Shown: positions 37,180 through 45,409, counted from the stretch's first letter. The stretch: DNA of 63,389 nt from Acidobacteriaceae bacterium (GCA_025355385.1 JANXZS010000164.1:1-63389), one strand, 5' to 3'. Notes: generated by a model from the letters alone, not told the origin. A program made the numbers and translations.

Positions 37180-38010
37180 TTAGTGAGCTGCGATGGAGGC
37201 CGTAATTGGACGCCCAGCAGACGTGGATATCGCGGACGGCACGGGTTCAGATCCCGCTTCGCTGGTAACTGCCTTATAGCAGAATTGCAGGCCCAGAATC
37301 AGCAACCACGCGGAGAGAGCGAGCCGTAGTTGTCGATTGGGCAGGCGCGGTGCAAGCAGGGAACCGGCCAAGGCTCCCACCACGCCGCCACAGATCAGCT
37401 TAATCAGCAAGGCGGAGTCATGTCCGCCATTCAGAACATGCATGCTGCTTCCTACCAGCGAGACGCAGAAGCCAAAGGCGAGATCGGTGCCGACAACCTG
37501 AGCCGCGGTAAGGGAGGTGAGTCCCAGAAGCGCTATGGTGCCCAGTGCTCCTGCGCCTGATGAAGAGAGGCCCACCTCGAGCCCGACCGGCAACATTAAC
37601 GCGGCAAGAGAGCGCGGGCGATTTGTCTGGAATGTGTCGCGGTCCACGGGGCGAAAGTGCCGGTAAAGATGCCAGCCGGACGAGACTATGATGATCAATC
37701 CGAGTACGACATAGAGCACACTCTGCTGGCCTTTGAGATCGAAATAGCGGAACAGAATCGAGCCTAGAATTACGCCGGGAAGGCCGCCAAGCAGCATGAA
37801 TCCTACAACGCGGTACTTGACTTGGCGGCGCCAGATCTGAACCGGGACGACGATGAACTTTACTACGGCCGAGTAGGCGAGTGCGGTGCCGACTCCCACG
37901 GCTACCGGAACGTGAAGAAAGAAGATCAGCAGCGGTGCGGTGATGGACCCCGCGCCTACTCCTGTTACAGCGATCGCAAAAGCAATCAGAAACCCGATTG
38001 CATATTCCAT
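37180..38010 (-). CDS. TauE/SafE-family sulfite/sulfur-anion transporter
   Basis: A TauE/SafE (DUF81) permease with about eight TM helices. ATG 38010 is preferred over the longer frame to 38121, because it opens straight into the first helix ('MEYAIGFLIAFAIAVTGVGAG') and leaves 17 bp after cysH. Family members move sulfite, sulfoacetate or related sulfur anions. As the last gene of the cys operon it most likely imports or exports sulfate or sulfite. This is inferred from context; specificity cannot be read from sequence. Confidence 0.82.
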   Translation of the reverse strand: MEYAIGFLIAFAIAVTGVGAGSITAPLLIFFLHVPVAVGVGTALAYSAVVKFIVVPVQIWRRQVKYRVVGFMLLGGLPGVILGSILFRYFDLKGQQSVLYVVLGLIIIVSSGWHLYRHFRPVDRDTFQTNRPRSLAALMLPVGLEVGLSSSGAGALGTIALLGLTSLTAAQVVGTDLAFGFCVSLVGSSMHVLNGGHDSALLIKLICGGVVGALAGSLLAPRLPNRQLRLALSAWLLILGLQFCYKAVTSEAGSEPVPSAISTSAGRPITASIAAH

Positions 38011-38027
38011 GCCTGCAGCCCTTCCCG

Positions 38028-38735
38028 TTACGCGGGTTGAATGTGAATACCGCACTCTACTTTGCGTCCGGACCATCGGCCGGAGCGTGGGTCGTTGGGA
38101 TCGAGAGGAAGGCTGGTACATGGCTCGCAGCCGATGCTGGAGTATCCCCTGTCATAGAGCGGCAGCAGTGGGATTTCGTGTTCAGCGGCGTACTGCCACA
38201 CATCCCGGGTGGACCAGTCGGCTAATGGACTGACTTTGCGCAACTGCTTGCCACTCGGCAAGGTGAACTGGTCAACCGCTTGAAGATTGGTGCGGGACTT
38301 CGACTGTTCCCGCCTGAGCCCGGTGAACCACACATTGAAGCGCTGCAATCCGGCAAACAGCGGTTCCACTTTACGGATGCCGCAGCACTTGTCGGGCGCG
38401 GTCTGATTCAGGATCCCGAACTGCGACTCCTGTTCCTGAACGGTCAAACGCGGTAACAGATTTTCGAGGTTCAGATTCCACTCATCTGCCATGCGGTCGC
38501 GATACTCGTACGTCTCCTTGAAGTGGTAACCCGTGTCGAGGAAGAGTACGGGAACGTGCGGAGCAAGTCGGGTGACGAGATGAAGCACCACAACGTCCTC
38601 GGCCTGAAAACTGCTAGTCACGCATAGGTCGCCTTGCGCATCCACGACCTGCCGCTCCACAAGGAACTTTGCTGCAGCGACTTTCTCTAGGTGGCTTGCA
38701 TTGGTCACGGCTGCGGCTTGAGTTGTTTGCGTCAT
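38028..38735 (-). CDS. cysH: assimilatory adenylylsulfate (APS) reductase, Fe-S type
   Basis: The enzyme reduces APS to sulfite with thioredoxin. The PP-loop-like core has 'SSFQAEDVVVLH' and 'VLFLDTGYHFKETYEYRD'. The paired cysteines C117-C118 ('DKCCGIRKVEP') and C203-x-x-C206 ('IGCEPCT') are the 4Fe-4S ligands that distinguish APS reductases from PAPS reductases. The catalytic cysteine is C228 in the C-terminal 'KVECGIH'. It overlaps cysN by 4 bp. No APS kinase is needed for this route, which fits the degenerate CysN tail. Confidence 0.95.
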   Translation of the reverse strand: MTQTTQAAAVTNASHLEKVAAAKFLVERQVVDAQGDLCVTSSFQAEDVVVLHLVTRLAPHVPVLFLDTGYHFKETYEYRDRMADEWNLNLENLLPRLTVQEQESQFGILNQTAPDKCCGIRKVEPLFAGLQRFNVWFTGLRREQSKSRTNLQAVDQFTLPSGKQLRKVSPLADWSTRDVWQYAAEHEIPLLPLYDRGYSSIGCEPCTSLPLDPNDPRSGRWSGRKVECGIHIQPA

Positions 38736-40450
38736 TTGGTCTCGTCTCCTATGCGCGCTGCGATGATTTGTTTTTTGATGAGTGCTTCAACCACAGCATG
38801 AGCTGAAGCAGTGTGGTCCGCGGCAATGCCTTGAGCGAGCGCCTCCGAAATCAATTCGGATTGACCTCCGTGAAGCGACGCGATGGATAATTCGGAGGAC
38901 TCATTCGATTCGACTATGGCTACAACACCAGCATGCAGGAGCGCGCGCCACGTATCCGGATTTTGAACGCGCGTACGGACTACAGCCACGCGCAAGGCAA
39001 GTAACCTCTCTTCAAGATCCGCAGCCAGCTCAGGACGATTCCCCACCATAAGGAGCGCGGATGCCTGAAGCAGATCCTTTTCGGCGTAAGCCCCGTCGCC
39101 GTCTGCAATCACCTGACGAATCATGCCGGCTCCCACGGTAGCGTTGCTTGTGGGATCGATCAGGATGAAGCTTCCGGTGCTCCGATTCTGGTTGTAGCTA
39201 TCGACAATCAGAGCTCGGTTTGCCTCCACAACAACGACGCCGATCGCGTTCATCTGGAGCGTATCGGCGGGTTGTTCGGCGAGTGTCTCAATGTCGATCC
39301 TGTGCCGAATCGAACTGACGCGCGCCTTCACGGTCTGCGTCGTGTGCTTCAACAGGTATGTTTTGCCGATATGCATGGCCTGGGGGTGCAACCACACCAG
39401 CGATGCTTCAAAATTCTTGGCAGCCTGCGGCGGCGCCTCCTCGCTGGCAATGACGTCGCCGCGACTGATGTCGAGTTCGTCTTCGAGTGTGACCACGATA
39501 GAGAGCGGGGCCTGCGCCTGAGCCAAATCGCCGTCAAAGGTGCTGATGGATTGCACCCGGCTTTTGCGGCCCGAGGGCAGCGCAACCACCGTGTCTCCGC
39601 GATAGATGGTGCCTGCGGCTATCTGCCCTGCGAAACCGCGGAAGTGCTGATGCGGGCGAATAACGCGTTGCACGGGCAATCGGAAGCTGAGGCGCGAATG
39701 GCGCTCAGCGACGGGAACCGTCTCGAGGTATTCCAGCAGGCTGGGTCCGGAGTACCAAGGCGTATTTTCGCCGCGCGTCACCACGTTATCGCCTTCGAGC
39801 GCGCTGACGGGAATGCACTCAATCTCGATGTTTCCCATGCGGGCAACGAGAGCCTTGAGGTCTCGCTGGTGCTGCTCGAAGACGTCCTGCGAGTAGCCGA
39901 CGAGATCCATCTTATTGACCGCGGCCACCAGCTTGGGAATGCCGAGCAGCGACGCAATATACGCATGGCGACGCGACTGGGTGAGGATTCCCTTGCGGGC
40001 ATCAAGAAGAATGATGGCCAGGTCCGCGGTGGACGCTCCGGTAGCCATGTTGCGCGTGTACTGCTCATGCCCCGGAGTATCGGCGATGATGAATTTACGC
40101 CTGCTGGTGGAGAAGTATCGATAGGCGACGTCGATGGTTATGCCCTGTTCCCGCTCGGCGCGTAATCCATCCGTCAATTGTGCAAAGTCAATGGTAGGCA
40201 GAGCGTGTGTGCCTTGAGTGCGGGTTACGGCACGCACATGATCCTCATATACATTCTGCGAGTCGTAGAGAAGGCGGCCGATCAACGTCGACTTGCCATC
40301 ATCTACGCTCCCGGCCGTGCTGAAGCGCAGCAGGTCCTTGGACTGTTCCTGCGCGAGAAATTCCTCTATCGGAATAGGCACGGGGGCATCGCCTGGTCGC
40401 GAAGATACCTCATCGATACGTGCATTGGGGGCTTCGGTAAGGTGCGGCAT
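38732..40450 (-). CDS. cysN: sulfate adenylyltransferase subunit 1 (GTPase) with degenerate C-terminal extension
   Basis: CysN is the regulatory GTPase of ATP sulfurylase. The EF-Tu-like G domain shows 'GSVDDGKSTLIGRLLYDSQ' (P-loop), 'DTPGHEQYTRNMATGAS' and 'NKMDLVGYSQ', and domains 2-3 follow. The protein is ~572 residues, about 100 longer than standalone CysN. The extra tail (~residue 460 on, 'LLMVGNRPELAADLEERLLALRVAVV') aligns in position with the APS kinase domain of CysNC fusions but lacks its GxxGxGKST P-loop. It is therefore probably a decayed CysC remnant. The gene abuts cysD (TAGATG). Confidence 0.92.
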   Translation of the reverse strand: MPHLTEAPNARIDEVSSRPGDAPVPIPIEEFLAQEQSKDLLRFSTAGSVDDGKSTLIGRLLYDSQNVYEDHVRAVTRTQGTHALPTIDFAQLTDGLRAEREQGITIDVAYRYFSTSRRKFIIADTPGHEQYTRNMATGASTADLAIILLDARKGILTQSRRHAYIASLLGIPKLVAAVNKMDLVGYSQDVFEQHQRDLKALVARMGNIEIECIPVSALEGDNVVTRGENTPWYSGPSLLEYLETVPVAERHSRLSFRLPVQRVIRPHQHFRGFAGQIAAGTIYRGDTVVALPSGRKSRVQSISTFDGDLAQAQAPLSIVVTLEDELDISRGDVIASEEAPPQAAKNFEASLVWLHPQAMHIGKTYLLKHTTQTVKARVSSIRHRIDIETLAEQPADTLQMNAIGVVVVEANRALIVDSYNQNRSTGSFILIDPTSNATVGAGMIRQVIADGDGAYAEKDLLQASALLMVGNRPELAADLEERLLALRVAVVRTRVQNPDTWRALLHAGVVAIVESNESSELSIASLHGGQSELISEALAQGIAADHTASAHAVVEALIKKQIIAARIGDETK

Positions 40451-41380
40451 CTAGAAGTAGCCCTCCCGTTTCTTGATTTCCATTGAGCCGTCCTGGTCGT
40501 GGTCGATGACGCGATTGGCGCGCTCAGAAGAGCGGAAGGAAACCAATTCAGCGATGATCTTCGGCAGTGTATCCGCATCCGAGCGGATGGCACCCGTGCA
40601 TGGACTGCAGCCGAGCGAACGGAGACGGCAGCGAATCCACTGTTCTTCACCCGGGAGACCTTTGACGAAGGGCTGCTCCACGGGAATCAGGCTGTCGCCG
40701 CGAACTAGCATGCGCCGCTCCTTGGCAAAATAGAGCGGCACGATAGGGATATGCTCCAGATGGATGTAGTGCCAGATGTCGAGTTCGGTCCAGTTAGAAA
40801 GGGGAAAGACGCGGATGCTTTCGCCCGGGCCAATGCGACCGTTGTAAAGATTCCACAATTCGGGACGCTGGTTTTTAGGGTCCCACTGTCCCGCCGAATC
40901 CCGGAAAGAGAAGATTCTTTCTTTGGCGCGGGATTTCTCTTCATCGCGGCGCGCGCCACCGAATGCTGCGTCGAAGCCGTGGTTGCGGAGCGCGTCCAGT
41001 AGCGCTGTAGTCTTCAACAGCCCGCAGCACCGTTGTGTTCCCAATCGAGCCGGATTGGTTCCGTCGCGCAGGGCTTCTTCGTTCCTGTGCACGATAAGAT
41101 TGACGCCTAGCTCGCGAGTGTAGGAGTCGCGAAACTCCAGCATCTCGCGGAATTTGTAACCCGTGTCCACATGCAGCAGAGGGAAGGGAATGGGTCCTGG
41201 ATGGAACGCTTTTTGCGCCAGGCGCAACATCACGGATGAGTCTTTGCCGATGGAATACAGCATGACGGGGTTCTGAAACTCAGCCGCTACTTCGCGAAAG
41301 ATGTGGATGCTCTCCGCCTCCAGCAGTTGCAGGTGACTGAGTTTCGCCGAGATGCTTGGAGTGTCTGCTGTCATTGCCAT
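40451..41380 (-). CDS. cysD: sulfate adenylyltransferase subunit 2
   Basis: CysD is the catalytic PP-loop subunit that adenylates sulfate. It contains '[21 protein letters not shown]' split around residue ~40, '[18 protein letters not shown]', and the C-terminal '[15 protein letters not shown]'. ATG 41380 (or 41374) is chosen, since the longer frame to 41437 would extend into the upstream terminator. It is the first gene of cysD-cysN-cysH-tauE. An attenuator with a six-Cys leader ORF precedes it at 41440-41612. Confidence 0.94.
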   Translation of the reverse strand: MAMTADTPSISAKLSHLQLLEAESIHIFREVAAEFQNPVMLYSIGKDSSVMLRLAQKAFHPGPIPFPLLHVDTGYKFREMLEFRDSYTRELGVNLIVHRNEEALRDGTNPARLGTQRCCGLLKTTALLDALRNHGFDAAFGGARRDEEKSRAKERIFSFRDSAGQWDPKNQRPELWNLYNGRIGPGESIRVFPLSNWTELDIWHYIHLEHIPIVPLYFAKERRMLVRGDSLIPVEQPFVKGLPGEEQWIRCRLRSLGCSPCTGAIRSDADTLPKIIAELVSFRSSERANRVIDHDQDGSMEIKKREGYF

Positions 41381-41439
41381 TGTTGTGTGCTCGCCGCTTT
41401 CTATGCGGAATTGATGGCTCGCTGAAGTTAAGTGCAAAG

Positions 41440-41479
41440 AAAAAAGCCCACGCGCCGAAGGGAGTCAGGCGGTGAGCTT
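41440..41479 (-). terminator. intrinsic terminator/attenuator in the cysD leader
   Basis: On the minus strand AAGCTCACCGCC (41479-41468) pairs with GGCGCGTGGGCTT (41456-41444) around an 11-nt loop, with one bulge and one G-T pair. Six T residues (41445-41440) follow. It lies 35 nt after the stop of the Cys-rich leader ORF and 60 nt before cysD, the geometry of a transcription attenuator. The 5' arm (CGCC, 41471-41468) can instead pair with GGCG (41536-41533) inside the leader ORF. Confidence 0.75.
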
Positions 41480-41513
41480 TTTATATGAGCTGATTCTAGA
41501 TTAGTAAGACTAT

Positions 41514-41612
41514 CTATCCATGCTCGCATCCACGCCGACAGATCCTCATGCTGTTGCAGGTACAACAGCTGCGGTTCATTCGACACAGGCGGAGGGTGAG
41601 CGTGGAGGCCAT
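41514..41612 (-). CDS. Cys-rich leader peptide ORF of the cysDNH operon
   Basis: An ATG at 41612 opens 32 codons with cysteines at positions 10, 16, 17, 19, 25 and 29 ('SCCTCNSMRIC' in the middle) and a TAG at 41514. The A of the ATG is nine bases past a -10-like box (41627-41622), so the message would be nearly leaderless. Codons 3-5 (TCCACGC, 41606-41600) are perfectly complementary to GCGTGGA (41535-41529), which also overlaps the pairing partner of the terminator. A further perfect stem, GCTGTTG/CAACAGC (41569-41563/41556-41550), covers the C16-C17 codons. These features fit cysteine-responsive attenuation of sulfate assimilation. Confidence 0.7.
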   Translation of the reverse strand: MASTLTLRLCRMNRSCCTCNSMRICRRGCEHG

Positions 41613-41621
41613 GCTTTTAGT

Positions 41622-41650
41622 AGATTGCTGGATATTGGCAGATATGTCAA
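41622..41650 (-). promoter_or_regulatory. promoter of the cysDNH leader
   Basis: A perfect -35 TTGACA (41650-41645) is separated by 17 bp from CAATCT (41627-41622). The -10 match is weak. However, the distance from the -10 to the leader ATG (nine bases between) is identical to that on the opposite strand, which supports both assignments. It diverges from the receptor promoter, whose -35 lies 35 bp away. Confidence 0.5.
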
Positions 41651-41684
41651 CGGAGGGCTGTCTTCAAATAGCGACTAAATCTGC

Positions 41685-41713
41685 TTGACGGCTGGCCAGA
41701 TCCTTCATACACT
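41685..41713 (+). promoter_or_regulatory. promoter of the TonB-receptor leader
   Basis: TTGACG (41685-41690), a 17-bp spacer and TACACT (41708-41713) form a good sigma70-type promoter. Transcription should start about 41720, two or three bases before the ATG of the first Cys-rich leader ORF at 41723. Confidence 0.6.
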
Positions 41714-41722
41714 ACGAAAACG

Positions 41723-41806
41723 ATGAAGCCCTCCGCCACGATCACGTGTTGTATATGTCTGACTACATGTAGTGTCATGTGGCGGCGTGGTCCTACAATC
41801 GTGTAA
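41723..41806 (+). CDS. Cys-rich leader peptide ORF upstream of the TonB-dependent receptor
   Basis: Twenty-seven codons with cysteines at 9, 10, 12 and 16 ('TCCICLTTC') end at TAA 41804-41806, 26 nt before a hairpin with a T-run. Three mutually exclusive pairings can be drawn. Segment 1 CCGCCAC (41733-41739) pairs perfectly with segment 2 GTGGCGG (41779-41785). Segment 2 can instead pair with segment 3 CCGCCGC (41834-41840; 7 bp with one G-T). Segment 3 pairs with segment 4 as the terminator. A ribosome stalled on the Cys codons would cover segment 1, free segment 2 and open the terminator. This mirrors the cysD side. Confidence 0.7.
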   Translation: MKPSATITCCICLTTCSVMWRRGPTIV

Positions 41807-41818
41807 TTCCATCCTAGA

Positions 41819-41834
41819 GTGAATTGGAATTCAC
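41819..41834. repeat. inverted repeat GTGAATT-GG-AATTCAC
   Basis: The 7-bp arms are perfect around a 2-bp centre, directly abutting the terminator hairpin in the receptor leader. The loop is too small for an RNA hairpin, so if functional it is more likely a DNA operator. It may be chance. Confidence 0.4.
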
Positions 41835-41866
41835 CGCCGCTAGAACTTAAATGTTCGGCGGTTTTT
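41833..41866 (+). terminator. intrinsic terminator/attenuator in the TonB-receptor leader
   Basis: ACCGCCG (41833-41839) and CGGCGGT (41856-41862) form a perfect 7-bp stem with a 16-nt loop, followed by a run of five T. It lies between the Cys-rich leader ORF and the receptor gene, so most transcripts would end here unless an antiterminator forms. Confidence 0.72.
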
Positions 41867-41913
41867 CATTTTCAAGGGTGGGGAATTGTGGCAAGACTAC
41901 TTCTCAGTTTCGA

Positions 41914-41982
41914 ATGGCACCACCCGGCATGCGCAAGAGCTTCTCTCCGAAGCGCTCAATCTGTTGTTGCTCCTGTTGTTGA
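41914..41982 (+). CDS. possible second poly-Cys leader ORF before the TonB-dependent receptor
   Basis: A 22-codon frame from ATG 41914 ends 'SICCCSCC' and stop, with five Cys in the last six codons; GTG 41878 is an alternative start. No Shine-Dalgarno precedes it. The run CTCCTG (41970-41975) within the Cys codons is the exact complement of CAGGAG (42069-42074), the receptor's Shine-Dalgarno. A ribosome paused there could expose that site. The low-complexity TGT/TTG stretch also gives a Leu-rich reading in another frame, so the assignment is tentative. Confidence 0.35.
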   Translation: MAPPGMRKSFSPKRSICCCSCC

Positions 41983-42081
41983 TGGCCTGTCGACGCGGCA
42001 CTCAATCTAAATCTCTGTCATCGTCCACGGCCCCCCACCAGAAATCTACATGACGTCGCATGTTTCATCAGGAGTTTGACT

Positions 42082-45000
42082 ATGTTTGCGCTTCCGCGAT
42101 TTCCGCTCTGTCCCCGAAGTTCTATCTTCGCGTTTCTATTTGCAGTGTTGACCCTGGCCTGGGCAACTTCAGTGGAAGCACAAGTCGTGGGGGGCTCGAT
42201 CTCCGGCACGGTGCGCGATCCATCTGGCGCACAGCTACCCGGAGCCAGCGTCACCTTGCGCAACATTGACACTGGCGCGGAGCGCGTATTGCTCACTGAC
42301 GCTGTCGGAAGGTACATCGCGCCTTCCATTCCAGTGGGCAACTATCACGTCTTAGCCACAAAGACCGGCTTCAACTCGCAGTTGAAGACGGGGATCACGC
42401 TGGTAGTAGGACAAAGCACATCCGTCGACTTGGAGCTTCCGCTTGGGACAGTCCAGCAGGAGATTGTGGTTGCCGAGCGTCCGCCCACTGTAAGCCTTAC
42501 TACGCAGCAAACCTCTGGGCTTGTGGACGAACGTCAAGTAAAGGAATTGCCATTGAACGGTCGCAGTTACGATGAACTAATAACTCTCAATCCGGGAGTA
42601 GTAAACTACTCCACCCAGCGGACAGGCGGAGTTGGCACATCAAACTCTGCAGTAGGCAATATGTTTGCCGTCTCCGGTCATCGTCCGCAGGAAAATATTT
42701 TTCTTTTAAATGGCATTGAATACACGGGTGCATCGCTGATCAACGTTACGCCCGGCGGTACCAGCGGCGAGCTACTTGGAGTGGACGGTATCCGCGAATT
42801 CAACGTTGTGACCGATAGCTACGGGGCGGAGTACGGAAAGCGACCGGGTGCGCAGGTAAGCATCGTTACAGCTCCGGGTACGAATAAGGTTCACGGGTCC
42901 GCCTTTGAGTTTCTTCGGAACAGCGCGGTTGACGCCCGTAACTACTTCGATCAAGGTGCGATTCCAATTTTCCAGCGCAATCAATTCGGAGGAGCAGTGG
43001 GTGGACCTTTACGCCGCAATAAGCTTTTCCTCTTTGGCAACTACGAAGGTTTTCGCCAGAATCTCGGTCTCAGCAGTGTCACGCTGGTGCCCGACAACGG
43101 CGCGCGCGCAGCAGCCGTCGCCAGTGTCCGGCCACTGCTGGCCCTGTGGCCAGTGCAGAATGGTCCTGAGCTTGGCGATGGCATCGCAACCGCTTATAGC
43201 CACCCCCGGCAAGATATTCGGGAAGACTTCGGGACGACCCGACTGGACCAGAATATCTCGAACGCAGATACCGTTTCGGCTGCATATACGATCGACGACA
43301 GCTTCGCGAATACTCCCACAGTGAACCCCTTCAGCTCCGTGATCGAAGGACTTCGCGAACAGGTCGTCAGTATTCAGGAGCAGCATGTTTTCTCAGCAAA
43401 TGTTCTGAATACCGCGCGTGTGGGATTTTCACGCGCAGCCTATGACTTCACTGGCGCAACTTCAGCGGATGTTCCCGGCTGGGTGGTTGGTCGTCCCATC
43501 GGCGCTGTGGTCGTCGGTGGAGGCACGGCATTAAACGGAGCGTCACAAATAAGCCTGGCGGGAACCAACGCCGGTAGTAACCTGACTACCGCGCGAAACC
43601 TATTCACTGTGGGTGATCACGTGTTCGTGTCCCATCGTATCAACCAACTGGAAGCAGGGATGTGGTTGCAAAGGATTCAGGCGAACGACAATCTGGCGCA
43701 GTATCAGTACGGGCAGGCCTCCTTCAGCAACTTGTCAAACTTTCTTCAGGGGAAAGTATCGACCTTTACAGTTGTCCCTTCTCCGACGGAGTTAGGATGG
43801 CGGTCTCTTGAAGGAGCCGGCTTTATTCAGGACACGATAAAGTTCCGCCCGAATCTTGAGGTCAAGGTCGGCTTCCGCTTTGAATCCACTAATGGGTGGA
43901 ATGAGGTGCGATCGCGGGCTTCAAACTACCAGTTCGATTTGAAGGGAGTTATCCAGACTACCCCCCGCATTGGAGCTTCTGCATTAACTGTGAACCGTGC
44001 TAAGTTTCTTCCTCAGCCGCGCGTTGGCCTGGCTTGGGATCCATTCCATCAGGGGAAAACAATCGTGCATGCCAGCTTTGGGATGTACAACGCCCTGCTA
44101 GACAACCTGGACTACAGGCTCGATCAGACGGCTCCGTTCAACACCACGCAGTCCTTGAAGAATGTGTCGGTGTCGAGTCTCAACATCATCCCCGGGCAGT
44201 CACTTGGAGGTAATAGCCGGGTGTCACCGAGCGGAGTGCAGCCTGATTCGCATACTCCAACGTTTCTGTCATACACACTGAAAATTGAACAGGAGATAGC
44301 GCCGAGGACTTCTTTGAGCGTTGGCTATGTCGGCTCTCATGGCTATCACGAGATGTTATCGGAGGATCTGAACGAACCCATACCTGCCATCCTTCCATCG
44401 GGAGTGGTGTACTATGCTCCGGGCTCGCCGCTTGTCAATCCGGATCTCGCCAACACGACGACGTGGGTGTCGGAGGGTGTTAGTTCTTACAACGGGTTAC
44501 AAGCGGACATTAGTCGTCGCTTTTATGGTGGCTTTCAATTGCGAGGTGTTTATACATTTTCAAAGAGTCTCGATGATGGAACCGGATGGAACAGCAGTGT
44601 TGCGGCGAATGCTCCAGGCTTCGTGATGTACCCCGCTAAGCCAAAATTGGATTGGGGACCATCGACTACGGATGTCAGGCAACTCGCCAGCGTGAACGGG
44701 GCCTACGAGCTTCCATTTGGCCGAGGTAAGCCCTACCTGTCGAAGGTAGGCAGCCTGCCCCAGAAATTTGTAGCCAAATGGACGTTGAGCGGAATTCTCA
44801 GCCTGCAGACCGGATTCCCGTTCACCCCGCAACTCGGCTTCAATCCTACAAACAATGGCGATAGCAGGAATCCGATTCGCCCCTCGGTGAACCCTGCTTT
44901 CAGGGGTAAGATCATTCTCGGCAAGGTCAATGGGTACTTCGATCCAAACGCCTTCATGTTGCCTGCGCCGGGCACCTACGGGAACCTGGCGCGCAATTCA

Positions 45001-45243
45001 CTTACCGGGCCGGGATCTACCAACCTCGATGCCGCTTTACGCAAGGGCACTGCCATCACTGAACGGGTGGACCTCGAAATTCGCGCGGAGGTCTTCAACG
45101 TCTTCAATCACACAAATCTGAATTCGCCGAATGCAGTCGTCTTCACTTCTGCAGCAGGCACGCCTTCGCCCACCGCGGGAGTGATTACTTCGAGTTCAAC
45201 AACCTCCCGACAGATTCAGTTGGGGGCGAAGATTCTCTTTTAG
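42082..45243 (+). CDS. TonB-dependent receptor with N-terminal carboxypeptidase-regulatory-like domain
   Basis: The 1053-residue outer-membrane protein is of the Oar-like group common in Acidobacteriota. It has a signal peptide (~1-31), an Ig-like carboxypeptidase-regulatory domain (~34-115, 'GSISGTVRDPSGAQLPGASV'), a plug (~120-240, 'LPLNGRSYDELITLNPGV', 'FLLNGIEYTG'), and a large beta-barrel ending in the aromatic C-terminus 'QLGAKILF'. ATG 42082 has AGGAG seven bases upstream. The frame alone does not tell the substrate. Its leader contains Cys-codon attenuator features and it diverges from the cys operon, so uptake of a sulfur-containing compound is a fair inference. Confidence 0.9.
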   Translation: MFALPRFPLCPRSSIFAFLFAVLTLAWATSVEAQVVGGSISGTVRDPSGAQLPGASVTLRNIDTGAERVLLTDAVGRYIAPSIPVGNYHVLATKTGFNSQLKTGITLVVGQSTSVDLELPLGTVQQEIVVAERPPTVSLTTQQTSGLVDERQVKELPLNGRSYDELITLNPGVVNYSTQRTGGVGTSNSAVGNMFAVSGHRPQENIFLLNGIEYTGASLINVTPGGTSGELLGVDGIREFNVVTDSYGAEYGKRPGAQVSIVTAPGTNKVHGSAFEFLRNSAVDARNYFDQGAIPIFQRNQFGGAVGGPLRRNKLFLFGNYEGFRQNLGLSSVTLVPDNGARAAAVASVRPLLALWPVQNGPELGDGIATAYSHPRQDIREDFGTTRLDQNISNADTVSAAYTIDDSFANTPTVNPFSSVIEGLREQVVSIQEQHVFSANVLNTARVGFSRAAYDFTGATSADVPGWVVGRPIGAVVVGGGTALNGASQISLAGTNAGSNLTTARNLFTVGDHVFVSHRINQLEAGMWLQRIQANDNLAQYQYGQASFSNLSNFLQGKVSTFTVVPSPTELGWRSLEGAGFIQDTIKFRPNLEVKVGFRFESTNGWNEVRSRASNYQFDLKGVIQTTPRIGASALTVNRAKFLPQPRVGLAWDPFHQGKTIVHASFGMYNALLDNLDYRLDQTAPFNTTQSLKNVSVSSLNIIPGQSLGGNSRVSPSGVQPDSHTPTFLSYTLKIEQEIAPRTSLSVGYVGSHGYHEMLSEDLNEPIPAILPSGVVYYAPGSPLVNPDLANTTTWVSEGVSSYNGLQADISRRFYGGFQLRGVYTFSKSLDDGTGWNSSVAANAPGFVMYPAKPKLDWGPSTTDVRQLASVNGAYELPFGRGKPYLSKVGSLPQKFVAKWTLSGILSLQTGFPFTPQLGFNPTNNGDSRNPIRPSVNPAFRGKIILGKVNGYFDPNAFMLPAPGTYGNLARNSLTGPGSTNLDAALRKGTAITERVDLEIRAEVFNVFNHTNLNSPNAVVFTSAAGTPSPTAGVITSSSTTSRQIQLGAKILF

Positions 45244-45409
45244 GCGAGGATTCGCGGGGTAAGTGAGGCGTGGCGAGCCGGCTGCGAGGGCCGGCCCTAA
45301 ACTTATTTGCGCGAGATGGGAAGTCGATCTGAACGCCTCGCAGCGTTAGATCCTTAGTTCATCGAGCCACAATGGAGGAGGGGCGATATCGGAATCGGCC
45401 CTGAGTTAT

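Noticed and set aside
41440-41866. SAM, cobalamin or other known riboswitch in the cys/TonB intergenic region
   Set aside because: I saw none of the conserved cores (for example SAM-I or B12 box). The Cys-codon leader ORFs explain the terminators better.
41819-42010. 63-codon plus-strand ORF in the receptor leader
   Set aside because: It overlaps the terminator stem and both other frames of the low-complexity stretch. No Shine-Dalgarno and no domain. The Cys-rich frame fits the context better.
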